NCBI GenBank assembly: GCA_029959605.1
Contig: JASCOC010000008.1
Coordinates: forward strand, 62,001-126,000
Reading direction: 5' to 3'
Length of the DNA stretch: 64,000 nucleotides
Source: Lysobacteraceae bacterium PS02340
GTDB lineage: Bacteria; Pseudomonadota; Gammaproteobacteria; Xanthomonadales; Xanthomonadaceae
Every line of letters begins with the position of its first letter. Within the stretch, counting starts at the first letter, position 1. The notes under the pieces were generated by a model. The model was not told the DNA's origin. It saw only the letters and a program-made list of their open reading frames with translations, and did not search any database. Of the stretch, positions 39,622 through 50,505 are shown piece by piece. The translations under genes were made by a program, and so were the position numbers.

Positions 39622-40266
39622 ATGCACGAAACAACTTCAGGCGAGCCGTCGTGTGTCCAGCGGATCGATGCGCACGAGGCGCAGCGCGCGCGCTGGCGCA
39701 ATGGTCTGGGATGGACTAGGGAGATCCATGCGGAGCCCGGCGCGGGTGCGGAGGCCTGGATCTGGCGGTTGTCGATCGCGGAGATCGAACGGACCGCGGC
39801 GTTCTCCCAGTTCGAGGGTGTCGAGCGGGAGCTGATGCTGTTGACCGGCGATGGACTGACGCTGCACTTCGAGGATGGGCAGGTCTCGGATCTGCAACCG
39901 CCACATGCGCGGCTGCGTTTTTCCGGCGAACGGGTGCTTCGGGGCGAGCCGGCAGGGCCCGGCGTCAGTGCCCTGAATCTGATGTGGCGTCCGGACCGGA
40001 TCGAGGCATCGACCTGGCATCGGCCGCTGGTGGGAACGATGGTGGTCTTCGTCGATCCCGGCGACTGCTGGCTGTTGCACGTGCTGGCGGGTCATGCGCG
40101 ACTCGTTGCGGGGGATACGCGAGTGCTCGAACGTGGCGACACGCTTGTGCTGCGCGCGCCGGACAGACGGTGCCGCTACGTGCTGGACGGGGGTGGGGAA
40201 GTGGTGTTGACCCGGTTCCAGCCTGTCGCGCTTTCGCCGATTCGATCTCCGGATCTGCAGGTGTAG
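39622..40266 (+). CDS. hutD: HutD family protein
   Basis: A 214-residue cupin-like protein of the HutD/Ves family. WRNGLGWTREIH near residue 25 (the family's W-x-N-G-x-G-x-T-x-E), then FSQFEGVERELMLLTGDGL, and the closing strand CRYVLDGGGEVVLTRF are typical. HutD is proposed to limit urocanate or histidine-degradation overflow in Pseudomonas. No other hut genes are nearby, so the symbol reflects the family only. The ATG at 39622 is the first in the frame. Confidence 0.82.
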   Translation: MHETTSGEPSCVQRIDAHEAQRARWRNGLGWTREIHAEPGAGAEAWIWRLSIAEIERTAAFSQFEGVERELMLLTGDGLTLHFEDGQVSDLQPPHARLRFSGERVLRGEPAGPGVSALNLMWRPDRIEASTWHRPLVGTMVVFVDPGDCWLLHVLAGHARLVAGDTRVLERGDTLVLRAPDRRCRYVLDGGGEVVLTRFQPVALSPIRSPDLQV

Positions 40267-40373
40267 CGGCACTGCCCAGCTGCGCACTGATTGGGCGGCC
40301 GTTGTGGATATCCACATGCATCCGATCTGCAGCTTTGTCGAACTCACGGCTGCTGCAGATCTGCGATCTTCGG

Positions 40374-40410
40374 CCCTCACCCCAACCCCTCTCCCCGGAG
40401 GGAGAGGGGC
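40374..40410. repeat. Dispersed GC repeat, copy 1
   Basis: CCCTCACCCCAACCCCTCTC and following bases, with inner palindrome CCCCTCTCCCC/GGAGGGAGAGGGG. The same element lacking one C occurs at 51136-51171. Elements of this kind are scattered between genes in Xanthomonadaceae genomes (established for the family; the copy number here is unknown). Confidence 0.8.
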
Positions 40411-40864
40411 CTTGAATGCTTGTGTCGACTGCTGCCGCGACGAAAGCCCCGGACGTTCTGGCGACGGTCCGGCAGCTGGGCATGGACAAGCGACTGCGCC
40501 TTGAGTTCTTTGAGCCGTACTCCAATATCCGCAGGCGTTTCGGTCACAGCGTAGGCGTCGCGAAGAAGGCGCTCGTCGGAAACGCAGGCGCTCGCAGTGC
40601 CGAAACGAAGAAGATGCTTGTCGCGGGCACGTGTTCGCTGTGCCCGCGGCGAAAAAGAGGCTTCTCGGCGATGCACGCGCTCGCAATGGGCTCGACGACG
40701 CTATTCCCTTTCGCCTTGCCAGTGCGTTTTGATCAGAAAAGCCGAGCGGCGTCGTGCAGTGGAACGCGCGTCCCGGCCAAGCGAGCGGGCGTCTCCTTCC
40801 TTTTTTTTGAACCGAGCTCCCAAAGATTAGCTACGACTAATCCCTCTGCGCGTGAGACGAAAAC

Positions 40865-40892
40865 GCCCGCTCCGGATCGACGGAGCGGGCGC
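40865..40892 (-). terminator. Terminator of the siderophore receptor gene
   Basis: Perfect 11-bp stem CGCCCGCTCCG / CGGAGCGGGCG around GATCGA. On the minus strand it runs into TTTTCGTCTC, 54 bases after the receptor stop codon. Confidence 0.85.
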
Positions 40893-40946
40893 CTGATTCC
40901 GATGCGTCACCCGGCGCCCGTGCAGGGCGCCGTGGCCTCGTATCAC

Positions 40947-43349
40947 TCAGAAGCGGACGTTGACGCTCAGCCAGAGGCCGCGTGCCTTGTCCTTGTTGTT
41001 GTAGTGGTCGAAGTACAGGATCTCGTTCGTGCCGTCGAAACCCGGGTCGCCATCGAGATCACGGAACTCGGTGTCGTAGGTCGTGAAGTCGCGATCGAGC
41101 AGGTTGTTGATGCGACCGTTGAAGGTGACCGACTCGTTGAGCTTGAACGACGCGCCGAGGTGCAGCACTTCGTAGTCCTTGTAGGTCAGCACTTCGCTGG
41201 TGATGACGTGCAGGCCCCGATAACGCTTGGAGCGGGCTTCCGCGGTCAGGAACAGGTTGAAGCGCTCGCTCGCCTGCCAGTCCAGCGTGGCGTTGGCCAT
41301 GTGGCGCGCGCTGTTGCCGAGCGGGAGGCCTGCTTCGCCGCCACTCTTCTGCTCGCTGTCGGTGAAGGTGTAGTTCGCGCGGAAGCCGAAGGCCTCGCTG
41401 ATCTGCCAGCGGCCGGCGACCTCGGCGCCCTGGATCACCACCTTGTCGATGTTCACCGTCTTGCTGCTCGAGGCGTAGCCGATGTCGGCGTACTCGCCGG
41501 CGCTGGTGCAGGTGAGCGTCGTGCCGGGTCCGCAGGATTGCGATGCGATCTTGTCCTCGAACTCGTTGTGGAACAGCGTCAGGTTGGCGTTGTGGCCGTC
41601 CGGGCTCTGCCAGTAGACCGCCAGTTCGGTGCTGGTGCTGGTCTCGGGCTGCAGATCCGGGTTGCCGAACATCGGCGAGGTGCCCTGTGCGCCGAAACCG
41701 GTCACGCCGTCATAGAGCTGGGTGGTCTTGGGGGTCTTGAAGCCGGTGCTGACGCCGCCCTTGACCGTCCACTGCGGGCTCACGGTGTAGACGCCGTACA
41801 GACGCGGGCTCAGGTGGTTGCCGAAGACCTCGTGGTCGTCCCAGCGCAGGCCGGCGGTCAGCGCGAAGGGCTCGGTGATGGTCCAGGTGTCCTCGGCGAA
41901 CAGCGAGTACATGTTGTGTTCCTGCTTCAGGCCCGGCGTGCCGCTCTCGATGCCGAAGATGCCGTCGGTCAGTTCGCCCTGGATCACCTGCGCGCCGAGC
42001 ACGGCGATGTGTTCACCGGCCAGCTGGAACGGAATGTCGAGCTTGGCGTCGAGCGTGTACTGCGCGCTTTCGAGCGTGCGCTTGGGGCGCGGCAGGAACG
42101 TCGATTCGGCGAGCGCGCGACGCTCGGCCAGCGACAGGCCGGCGTAGGGGCCCGTGCCGTCGATCATCCGCAGCAGCTCGGCGCGCTCGTCGACGGTGAA
42201 CGGCATGGTGCGGCCGTCGTTGTTGGTCGCCACGTGCGACAACGAGATGAAGCTGTTGCCGAAGCCCCAGCGGCCTTCGTGGGTCAGCGACCAGGCATCG
42301 CGGGTGAACTCCTGCACCGCGCCGTAACCGACGCGCGGGTTGGCACGGCGTGCCCAGGTACCGCCGTTCGCGCGGCAGGCGTTCGCATTCGCGCCGGCGG
42401 CGCCGAGGCAGAAGTTGCCGGCGGTGAAGATGCTGTTGATGTTGTCGACCGTACCGACCGGGTATTCCTCGAGACCCTGATCGTTGATCTTGATCGCGTT
42501 GTCGTATTCCTGGCGCGAGGTGTCGTAGTCCAGCGTCAAACTCTGGTTCTCGGTCGGCATCCAGGCCAGCGTGATGCCGCCGGCCTTGTTGGTGTTGTCG
42601 ACGGTCTTGCCGCCGCCGCCGAAGCCCAGCGGACGCGTGCGTTCGACGCCCGCAGGATCGGTGATCGGCGCATAGACCGGGTTGGACGCGTCGCGGTCGT
42701 ACCAGCTGGCGCGCGCGCTGAGGTTCAGCACGCCGGGCACCAGCGGGCCGGTGACGAAGGCATCGACCGTGGTGTCGTCACCGAACTCGCTGTCCTCGAA
42801 CGAACGGCTGACGGTCGCCGAGCCGTGCCACGCATCGAGCACTTTCTTGGTGATGATGTTGATGACGCCGCCCATCGCGTCGGCGCCGTACAGCGTGGAC
42901 GCCGGGCCGCGGATGACTTCGATGCGTTCGATCGCATCCAGCGGCGGGATGTGATTGAACTGGTTGCCGCCGAAGTTGTTCGGGTAGATGTCGCCGTGGT
43001 TGTTCTGGCGCTTGCCGTCCACGAGGATCAGCGTGTAGTCCGAGCCCATGCCGCGCATCGAGATCGAGCCCTGGCCGGTCTTGTCGCGCGTTTCGCCGAC
43101 GTCGATGCCTTCGATGTCGCGCACCGCATCCAGCAGCGTCATGTACGGGCGCTTGGTCAGGTCTTCTTGGGTGATGACGCTGATGCTCGCGGGCGCATCG
43201 GTCAGCTTCTGCTCGAAGCCGGCGGCGGTGACGACGATGGTGTCGAAGTCGGTGGCCGGATTGGCCGTCGCGGGTTCGGCGAAGGCGGGCGCGGACAGCA
43301 GGCCCAGCAGGGCGATGGCGAGCGGACGACGGATCGGGAAACGGGTCAT
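40947..43349 (-). CDS. TonB-dependent siderophore receptor (FepA/CirA-like)
   Basis: An 800-residue outer-membrane receptor. The start at 43349 begins a signal peptide (MTRFPIRRPLAIALLGLLSA, cleavage AFA-E near 24). A TonB box (DTIVVTAAG) is followed by a plug with ISVITQEDLTKRPYMTLLDA and IERIEVIRGPASTLYGADAM, typical of ferric-catecholate/colicin receptors, and the protein ends in the aromatic strand WLSVNVRF. A Fur-box-like palindrome and a small membrane-protein gene lie upstream on the same strand, so iron-regulated ferric siderophore uptake is likely. Ligand unknown. Confidence 0.9.
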   Translation of the reverse strand: MTRFPIRRPLAIALLGLLSAPAFAEPATANPATDFDTIVVTAAGFEQKLTDAPASISVITQEDLTKRPYMTLLDAVRDIEGIDVGETRDKTGQGSISMRGMGSDYTLILVDGKRQNNHGDIYPNNFGGNQFNHIPPLDAIERIEVIRGPASTLYGADAMGGVINIITKKVLDAWHGSATVSRSFEDSEFGDDTTVDAFVTGPLVPGVLNLSARASWYDRDASNPVYAPITDPAGVERTRPLGFGGGGKTVDNTNKAGGITLAWMPTENQSLTLDYDTSRQEYDNAIKINDQGLEEYPVGTVDNINSIFTAGNFCLGAAGANANACRANGGTWARRANPRVGYGAVQEFTRDAWSLTHEGRWGFGNSFISLSHVATNNDGRTMPFTVDERAELLRMIDGTGPYAGLSLAERRALAESTFLPRPKRTLESAQYTLDAKLDIPFQLAGEHIAVLGAQVIQGELTDGIFGIESGTPGLKQEHNMYSLFAEDTWTITEPFALTAGLRWDDHEVFGNHLSPRLYGVYTVSPQWTVKGGVSTGFKTPKTTQLYDGVTGFGAQGTSPMFGNPDLQPETSTSTELAVYWQSPDGHNANLTLFHNEFEDKIASQSCGPGTTLTCTSAGEYADIGYASSSKTVNIDKVVIQGAEVAGRWQISEAFGFRANYTFTDSEQKSGGEAGLPLGNSARHMANATLDWQASERFNLFLTAEARSKRYRGLHVITSEVLTYKDYEVLHLGASFKLNESVTFNGRINNLLDRDFTTYDTEFRDLDGDPGFDGTNEILYFDHYNNKDKARGLWLSVNVRF

Positions 43350-43500
43350 GGAGGTCTCGTTGGACGGTATCGAAACGCGGCGTGGCGTCGGCTGGCCGGA
43401 GTGGGGTGCGCATGCGGACATGCGACAGGCCGCAGCGCGTCACGCCCGGTGGCGGGCATGCGCGATGCGGGGCGCCGGCACGGGCCGGCGGTATCCGGAA

Positions 43501-43947
43501 TCAGCGGGGCGGCGCGCGGCCGCGGTGCTGGCGGCGTGGCGGGCCGTGGCGGGGCGGGGAAACCGCTGGATGCAGACGACGCGCGATACGTCGGCGTCGC
43601 GATGCAGACGGCACCGGCATCGCTGCGGCAGCGAACGCAACGTCGGCCGCGAGCAGCAGACGCGGCGTCGACCGGCTGGACGACAGCGACGGCGTGGTGT
43701 CCGGCGCGGGCGGCGTCTCGCCCCCGTGTTCGATGTGGGCGCTTTGTGCGGACGCGCCGTCGGGCAGGGTCACCGCCATCGCGGCCGGCCCCAGCGTGGC
43801 CGCCCACAGCAGCAGGAACAGCAGGCCGAGCGCCAGGGCGCGCACGCCATCGATACCCGGGCGCACACGTGCGCCGAACTGTTCCGTCAGTGACCGGATG
43901 CCCTGCGGCACGCCTGCGCTCCCCTGCGGGCACACTCGCCCAATCAC
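43501..43947 (-). CDS. Putative small membrane protein upstream of siderophore receptor
   Basis: A frame of up to 148 codons starting at GTG 43947 (no ATG is available; GTGs at 43935 and later are alternatives). It has one hydrophobic helix (ALALGLLFLLLWAATLGPAA), a short HIEHGG stretch, and an Arg/Pro-rich end (PPRHGPPRR). The layout resembles DUF2946-type proteins that often precede TonB receptors, but the usual Cys/His metal motifs are poor. A Fur-like palindrome lies 12 bases upstream. It may be a genuine first gene of the iron operon; the coding evidence is moderate. Confidence 0.45.
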   Translation of the reverse strand: MIGRVCPQGSAGVPQGIRSLTEQFGARVRPGIDGVRALALGLLFLLLWAATLGPAAMAVTLPDGASAQSAHIEHGGETPPAPDTTPSLSSSRSTPRLLLAADVAFAAAAMPVPSASRRRRIARRLHPAVSPPRHGPPRRQHRGRAPPR

Positions 43948-43958
43948 GGGATCTTAAC

Positions 43959-43973
43959 CGAGAATGATTCTCG
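43959..43973. promoter_or_regulatory. Fur-box-like palindrome
   Basis: CGAGAATGATTCTCG is a perfect 7-1-7 palindrome resembling the core of the Fur consensus (GATAATGATAATCATTATC). It lies just upstream of the small membrane-protein gene that leads into the siderophore receptor. Confidence 0.7.
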
Positions 43974-44045
43974 ACATCAAAGGTTAACGATTCCGGTTAG
44001 CAGCGAATGAAGCCGCCAAGACGCTCGATCCTGTGTCCGCTTGCC

Positions 44046-44381
44046 TCAATCGCGGTCGTCGCGGGTCCAGACACCGCCGTGCTCGACCTTGGTCGGAAAC
44101 TTCGCTACCGGCTCGTACGCAGGGGCGCACAGGGCGCGGCCGTCGCGCACGTCGAACTTCGCGCCGTGCAGCACGCATTCGATCGTGCCCAGGGCCGCAT
44201 CGAACTCGCCGCCGCTCGACAGGCCGAAATCCTCGTGGCTGCACTGGTCTTCGAGCGCGTAGAGATCGCCATCGAGATTGAAGACGATGATCGGCACGCT
44301 GGTGATCTCGTCGAAGGTGGTGCGCATCTCGCCGGGCAGCAGCTCGCCGGTCGCGCAGACGAAGGTCCACGTTTCGCTCAT
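44046..44381 (-). CDS. Rieske [2Fe-2S] ferredoxin-like protein
   Basis: A 111-residue Rieske protein of the NirD/ferredoxin type. Ligands are Cys47-x-His49 (DQCSHEDFGL) and Cys69-xx-His72 (ECVLHGAKFDV). No signal or membrane segment, so a soluble electron carrier. Its ATG overlaps the stop of the upstream GNAT gene by four bases, placing it last in the suf operon. An oxygenase ferredoxin subunit is the usual database label, but no oxygenase is nearby; electron supply to Fe-S assembly is a reasonable inference. Confidence 0.88.
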   Translation of the reverse strand: MSETWTFVCATGELLPGEMRTTFDEITSVPIIVFNLDGDLYALEDQCSHEDFGLSSGGEFDAALGTIECVLHGAKFDVRDGRALCAPAYEPVAKFPTKVEHGGVWTRDDRD

Positions 44382-44917
44382 GGGGTGACTCCGAAGGTCT
44401 TCTCCAGCACTTCGAAGCGCAGGTCGTCGCGGCGCGGACTGCCGAAGCGGGTGTCGCCGTACGGAAACGGCTTGTGCACGCCGGTGCGGCAATAGCCGCG
44501 GCGCACGTAGAACGCGATCAGCGCATCGCGCACGTCGATGACGGTCATGCGCATGCCGGGCAGGTGCCATTCGTCGCGGGCGATGCGTTCGCACTCGCGC
44601 AGCAGCGCGTCGCCGGTGCCGCGGCCCTGCAACGTCGGATCGACCGCGAACATGCCGAAGTAGCCGACGCCGTGCTCGATCGCGACATGCGCGCAGGCGA
44701 GCGGGCGTCCGTCGTCGCCATCGATCACGACGACGCGGCTGTCGGGGCGGACGATGTCGTGCGCCAGTACGTCGGGATCGATGCGCGCGCCATCGAGCAG
44801 GTCGGCTTCGGTGGTCCAGCCGCTGCGGCTGGATTCGCCGCGGTAGGCAGACGTCACCAGGGTAACGAGGGCGGGCACATCGACAGGCGTGGCGGTACGG
44901 AACACGGGAGCGGACAT
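44378..44917 (-). CDS. GNAT family N-acetyltransferase
   Basis: A 179-residue acetyltransferase of the GNAT fold. The acetyl-CoA binding segment is GMFAVDPTLQGRGTGDALL (Q-x-x-G-x-G/A type), followed by ARDEWHLPGMRMTVIDVRDALIAFYVRRGY. The substrate is unknown. The gene follows sufS after 86 bases and overlaps the Rieske gene by four, so it belongs to the suf transcript. Small acetyltransferases are frequent operon fillers; a role in Fe-S assembly is not established. Confidence 0.85.
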   Translation of the reverse strand: MSAPVFRTATPVDVPALVTLVTSAYRGESSRSGWTTEADLLDGARIDPDVLAHDIVRPDSRVVVIDGDDGRPLACAHVAIEHGVGYFGMFAVDPTLQGRGTGDALLRECERIARDEWHLPGMRMTVIDVRDALIAFYVRRGYCRTGVHKPFPYGDTRFGSPRRDDLRFEVLEKTFGVTP

Positions 44918-45003
44918 GGCGGCGGCTGAAGTCGAGACGGCGGCATTATCCCGCGATGGCCGTGCGCCTGCGCGCGTGGATGCGCGGCGACGCAGGCCCC
45001 GCC

Positions 45004-46284
45004 TCAACCGAGCAGCGTGCGCACCTTGCGCAACGCGGCGACGAAGGCGTCGACTTCCTCGTGCGTGTTGTAGAACGCGGGCGACGCGCGGCAGGTGGCG
45101 GCGACGCCGTAGAACTGCAGCAGCGGATGCGCGCAGTGCTGGCCGGAGCGGATCGCGACGCCTTCGAGATCCAGCAGCGTGGCGAGATCGTGCGCATGCG
45201 CGCCTTCGATCAGGAAGGCCACGACCGCGGCCTTGTCCGGCGCGGTGCCGAAGATGCGAAGGCCATCGATCTCCTGCAGCGATTCGGTGAGGTGCGCCAG
45301 CAGTTCGGCTTCGCGGCGTTCGACGTGGTCCATGCCGAGCCGCTCGAGATAGTCGACCGCGGCGCCGAGACCGACGAAGCCGGCGATGTTCGGTGTGCCG
45401 GCCTCGAAGCGGTGCGGTGGGTCGTTGTAGACCGTCTTCTCGAAGCTGACTTCCTTGATCATCTCGCCGCCGCCTAGGAACGGCGGCATGGACTGCAGAT
45501 GTTCGCGGCGCGCCCACAGCGCGCCGGTGCCGGTCGGCCCGCACATCTTGTGGCCGGTGAACGCATAGAAGTCGCAGCCGAGCGCGGCGACATCGACGCG
45601 GCGATGCGGTACGGCCTGCGAGCCGTCGATGACTGTGACGATGCCGCGCTTGCGCGCCTCGCGGCAGATCTCGCGGACCGGATTCACCGTGCCGAGCACG
45701 TTGGAGACCTGGGTCAGCGCGAGCAGTTTGACCTCGGACGTCATCGCGCGGCGCAGGGCGTCGAGGTCGAGCGTGCCGTCCTCAAGGATTTCGGCCACAC
45801 GCACCGTCGCACCTGTGCGCTCGGCGACGAGCTGCCACGGCACGATGTTGGCGTGGTGTTCCATGCGCGAGACGAGGATCGTGTCGCCGGCCTTCAGCCG
45901 CGGCAGCGCCCACGACCACGCGACCAGATTGATCGCGAACGTCGTGCCGCTGCACAGCACGAGTTCGTCGCTGCGCACGTTGAGGAACCGCGCGAGCTTC
46001 GTGCGCGTGCCCTCGTAGGCCTCGGTCGCCTCGGTGCCGAGCTGGTGCACCGCGCGGCTGACGTTGGCGTTCTGCCGCCGGTAGAAGCCATCGACCGCAT
46101 CGATCACCGATGCCGGCTTCTGGCCGGTATTGGCATTGTCGAAGTAGATCAGCGGCTTGCCGTGGACTTCGCGCAGCAGCAGCGGGAAGTCCGCACGCAC
46201 CGCGGCCCAGTCGACGCTGCCGTCATGCGCGACCGGCGCGCTGGGCGCATCGAACGGCGGCGTCAGCGGCGGCAAAGTGCTCAT
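45004..46284 (-). CDS. sufS: Cysteine desulfurase SufS
   Basis: A 426-residue PLP enzyme that takes sulfur from cysteine for Fe-S clusters. The PLP lysine is in FTGHKMCGPTGTG, the substrate-contact segment is RMEHHANIVPWQ, and the persulfide Cys lies in RSGQHCAHPLLQFYG. The end ASPAFYNTHEEVDAF is typical for group II desulfurases. The protein begins with a longer, proline-rich 24-residue N-terminus than Escherichia coli SufS. Overlaps sufD by three bases. SufE or SufU, the usual activator, is not visible in the window. Confidence 0.95.
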   Translation of the reverse strand: MSTLPPLTPPFDAPSAPVAHDGSVDWAAVRADFPLLLREVHGKPLIYFDNANTGQKPASVIDAVDGFYRRQNANVSRAVHQLGTEATEAYEGTRTKLARFLNVRSDELVLCSGTTFAINLVAWSWALPRLKAGDTILVSRMEHHANIVPWQLVAERTGATVRVAEILEDGTLDLDALRRAMTSEVKLLALTQVSNVLGTVNPVREICREARKRGIVTVIDGSQAVPHRRVDVAALGCDFYAFTGHKMCGPTGTGALWARREHLQSMPPFLGGGEMIKEVSFEKTVYNDPPHRFEAGTPNIAGFVGLGAAVDYLERLGMDHVERREAELLAHLTESLQEIDGLRIFGTAPDKAAVVAFLIEGAHAHDLATLLDLEGVAIRSGQHCAHPLLQFYGVAATCRASPAFYNTHEEVDAFVAALRKVRTLLG

Positions 46285-47518
46285 ACGAGGGCGAGTCCCG
46301 ACAGGACGCGATCGAGACCGGCCTCGGCGTGCGCACGCAGCTCGGGATCGGTGATCGTCGACAGCGGCTCGCGCACGAATGCGGCGGTCAGCAGGCGCTG
46401 GGCATCCGGCGCCGGCAGGCCGCGCGAACGCAGATAGAACAGCGCGCCCGGATCGAGCTGGCCGACCGTCGCGCCATGCGCGGCCTGCACTTCGTCGGCA
46501 TGGATCACCAGCACCGGCTGGGTGTCGATCTCGGCCGTGGGCGACAGCAGCAGGTTCTTGTTCGACAGGCGCGCGTCGGTACCGTCGGCGCCGGCATCGA
46601 TGGTGATGCCGCCATGGAACACGACGCGACCGCGCTGGTCGCCGATGCCGCGCCACTTGAGTTCGCAGCTCGTGTTCTTCGCGATGTGGCGGATGCCCAA
46701 GCGCGTGTCGACATGCGCGCGGCCACCGGCCAACAGCACGCCGTTCGCGGTCAGACGCGCGTCGTCGCCGAGCAGGCGCACGTCGACCTCGTGGCGCGAC
46801 AGCGCGCCGCCGGCCTCGACATCGACGCGGGTGTAGACCGATGCAGCCTGCAGCTCGGCGTCGGTGCGCAGGAAGCTGGTCGCGCCGATGCCGCGGTGCT
46901 GCAGACGCACGTGGTGCAGTTCGGCACGATCCGCGACGCGCAGCGAGATGATGGTGTTGTCGAGATGGCGGTGCGCGCCGGTGTCGAGATGATGTTCGAC
47001 GAGAGTCAGCGTCGCACCTTCGCCGAGCACGACGTGGTGGCGCAGATGCCAGGCGAGATCGCCCTCGGCAGGCGCGCCGACGAACACCAGATGCACGGGG
47101 GCCTCGATGCGGGCGCCGGCATCGACCGAGACCGATGCGCCGTCATGGGCGAGTGCGCCGTTGAGGCGGGCGAACACGGCGTCGTCGCGATTGTCGATGT
47201 CGGGCAGCGTGCCGGCATCGGCGAGCGTGCCGATCGACAGGCCGGCGACGGTGGCGCCCGTATCGGACAGCGCTGCGGACAGCCGACCATTGACGAAGAC
47301 CAGACGCGGCGCGGGGATCGCGGCCAGCAGTTCCGGGTCGACAGCGGCATCGGCCTGCGGCGCGACGAAGCTGCGACGTTCCAATGCGCGCAGCGAGGTG
47401 TACTTCCAGGCTTCGCTGCGCGGGCCGGGCAGGCCGGTCGCAAGCGTCGCGTCGAGGGCCGCGCGATGGGCGGCGTCGCCATCGAAGCCGGCGGCAAGAG
47501 AGTCGAGCAGGGCACTCA

Positions 47519-47519
<1 letters not shown>
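46281..47519 (-). CDS. sufD: Fe-S cluster assembly protein SufD
   Basis: A 412-residue scaffold subunit with the SufBD right-handed beta-helix. RSEAWKYTSLRALERRSF near residue 34 is a SufD signature, and VQAAHGATVGQLDPGALFYL carries the conserved His of the SufB-D interface. It forms the SufBC2D complex, where clusters are made with ATP from SufC. It starts inside the sufC stop and overlaps sufS, so all are coupled. Confidence 0.94.
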
Positions 47520-48283
<764 letters not shown>

Positions 48284-48376
48284 GGATGTCGGGATTCGAA
48301 AAAGAGAAAGAGAACCGGCGCGATGACGCTGCGTCGAAGAACGGGTGCATCGCCGGCCCGTGGGCCGGCCGCGGTG

Positions 48377-49834
<1,458 letters not shown>

Positions 49835-49850
49835 GGGGGCTGCCTACTGT

Positions 49851-50321
49851 CTAAGCGCGGGCGAGGCGGGCGTCGATGCGCTTCGCCCCACCGGCGGTGG
49901 AAATGGGTTGAGGACGCGGCGCGTCGTCGAGCATCTGCGCCAGGCTCACGGCGCGCAGCGCATCGGCCACCACGTCGTTGATCCGGCGCCAGTTGCCGCG
50001 CACGCCGCACTGCTCGGAAATGCCGCACTGACCGTCGTGCAGGCTGCATTCGGTCATCGCGAGCGGCCCTTCCATGGCCTCGACGATCTCCACCAGGCTG
50101 ATCGCCGCGGCCTCGCGTGCGAGGCGATAGCCGCCGTTGGCGCCGCGGAAGCCTTCGACCAGACCGGCCTGCGCCAGCGGCTTGAGCAGCTTGCTGACCG
50201 TCGGCGCTTCGAGGCCAGACTGTTCCGCCAGATCGGCCGCACTCATCACCACATGCGGCCGTGCGGCGAGCACGGTCAGGACGACGGTGGCGTAATCGGT
50301 GAGCTTGGTGACACGGAGCAT
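49851..50321 (-). CDS. Rrf2-family regulator of the SUF operon
   Basis: A 156-residue Rrf2 protein, first gene of the suf operon. A winged helix-turn-helix (MLRVTKLTDYATVVLTVLA, SGLEAPTVSKLLKPLAQAGL) is followed by the cluster-binding loop with Cys92, Cys99 and Cys105 (ECSLHDGQCGISEQCG). The start at 50321 is the family N-terminus; longer frames upstream cross the promoter. It is homologous to IscR and should sense Fe-S status and repress its own operon. The promoter lies at 50368-50396. Confidence 0.92.
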   Translation of the reverse strand: MLRVTKLTDYATVVLTVLAARPHVVMSAADLAEQSGLEAPTVSKLLKPLAQAGLVEGFRGANGGYRLAREAAAISLVEIVEAMEGPLAMTECSLHDGQCGISEQCGVRGNWRRINDVVADALRAVSLAQMLDDAPRPQPISTAGGAKRIDARLARA

Positions 50322-50367
50322 TGCGGGCGGGGGCGACCGGAGACGCGTCGGATAAAAGCGGACCAAA

Positions 50368-50396
50368 ATTGTACGCTTTTGCGTCCGGCAGCTCAA
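50368..50396 (-). promoter_or_regulatory. Promoter of the rrf2-suf operon
   Basis: On the minus strand TTGAGC (50391-50396) and TACAAT (50368-50373) are spaced exactly 17 bases. Surrounding A/T-rich bases (AAAAGCGTACAATTTTGG) stand out from the GC-rich background and may hold the Rrf2 operator. Confidence 0.7.
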
Positions 50397-50505
50397 TGTG
50401 GCGGGCGGCGGGCGTTCATCGCGGGGCGCGGCGGCGAGGCGCCTGCGCTGGCGGCTCGACGGGTTGTTGGCCACAATGCGGACTCACTCCGCCGTGGAAT
50501 CCGCA

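Larger units (their letters stand above)
40267..40946. other. 680-base noncoding stretch between hutD and siderophore receptor
   Basis: No reliable gene. It contains the 14-bp palindrome TGTGGATATCCACA (40303-40316), a 10-bp inverted repeat GATCTGCAGC...GCTGCAGATC (40324-40361), a dispersed repeat (40374-40410), a 9-bp hairpin CGCGGGCAC/GTGCCCGCG (40622-40648), an 8-T tract (40801-40808), and the terminator of the TonB receptor. Open frames exist on both strands but look compositionally random. Confidence 0.5.

Noticed and set aside
40416..40860. Possible degenerate gene between the GC repeat and the receptor terminator
   Set aside because: Open on both strands but without recognisable domains, ribosome sites or consistent codon bias; kept as noncoding.
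40416..43967. Open frame of about 1183 codons on the plus strand
   Set aside because: Mirror of the siderophore receptor gene plus noncoding DNA; the receptor on the minus strand has a signal peptide, plug and barrel signatures.
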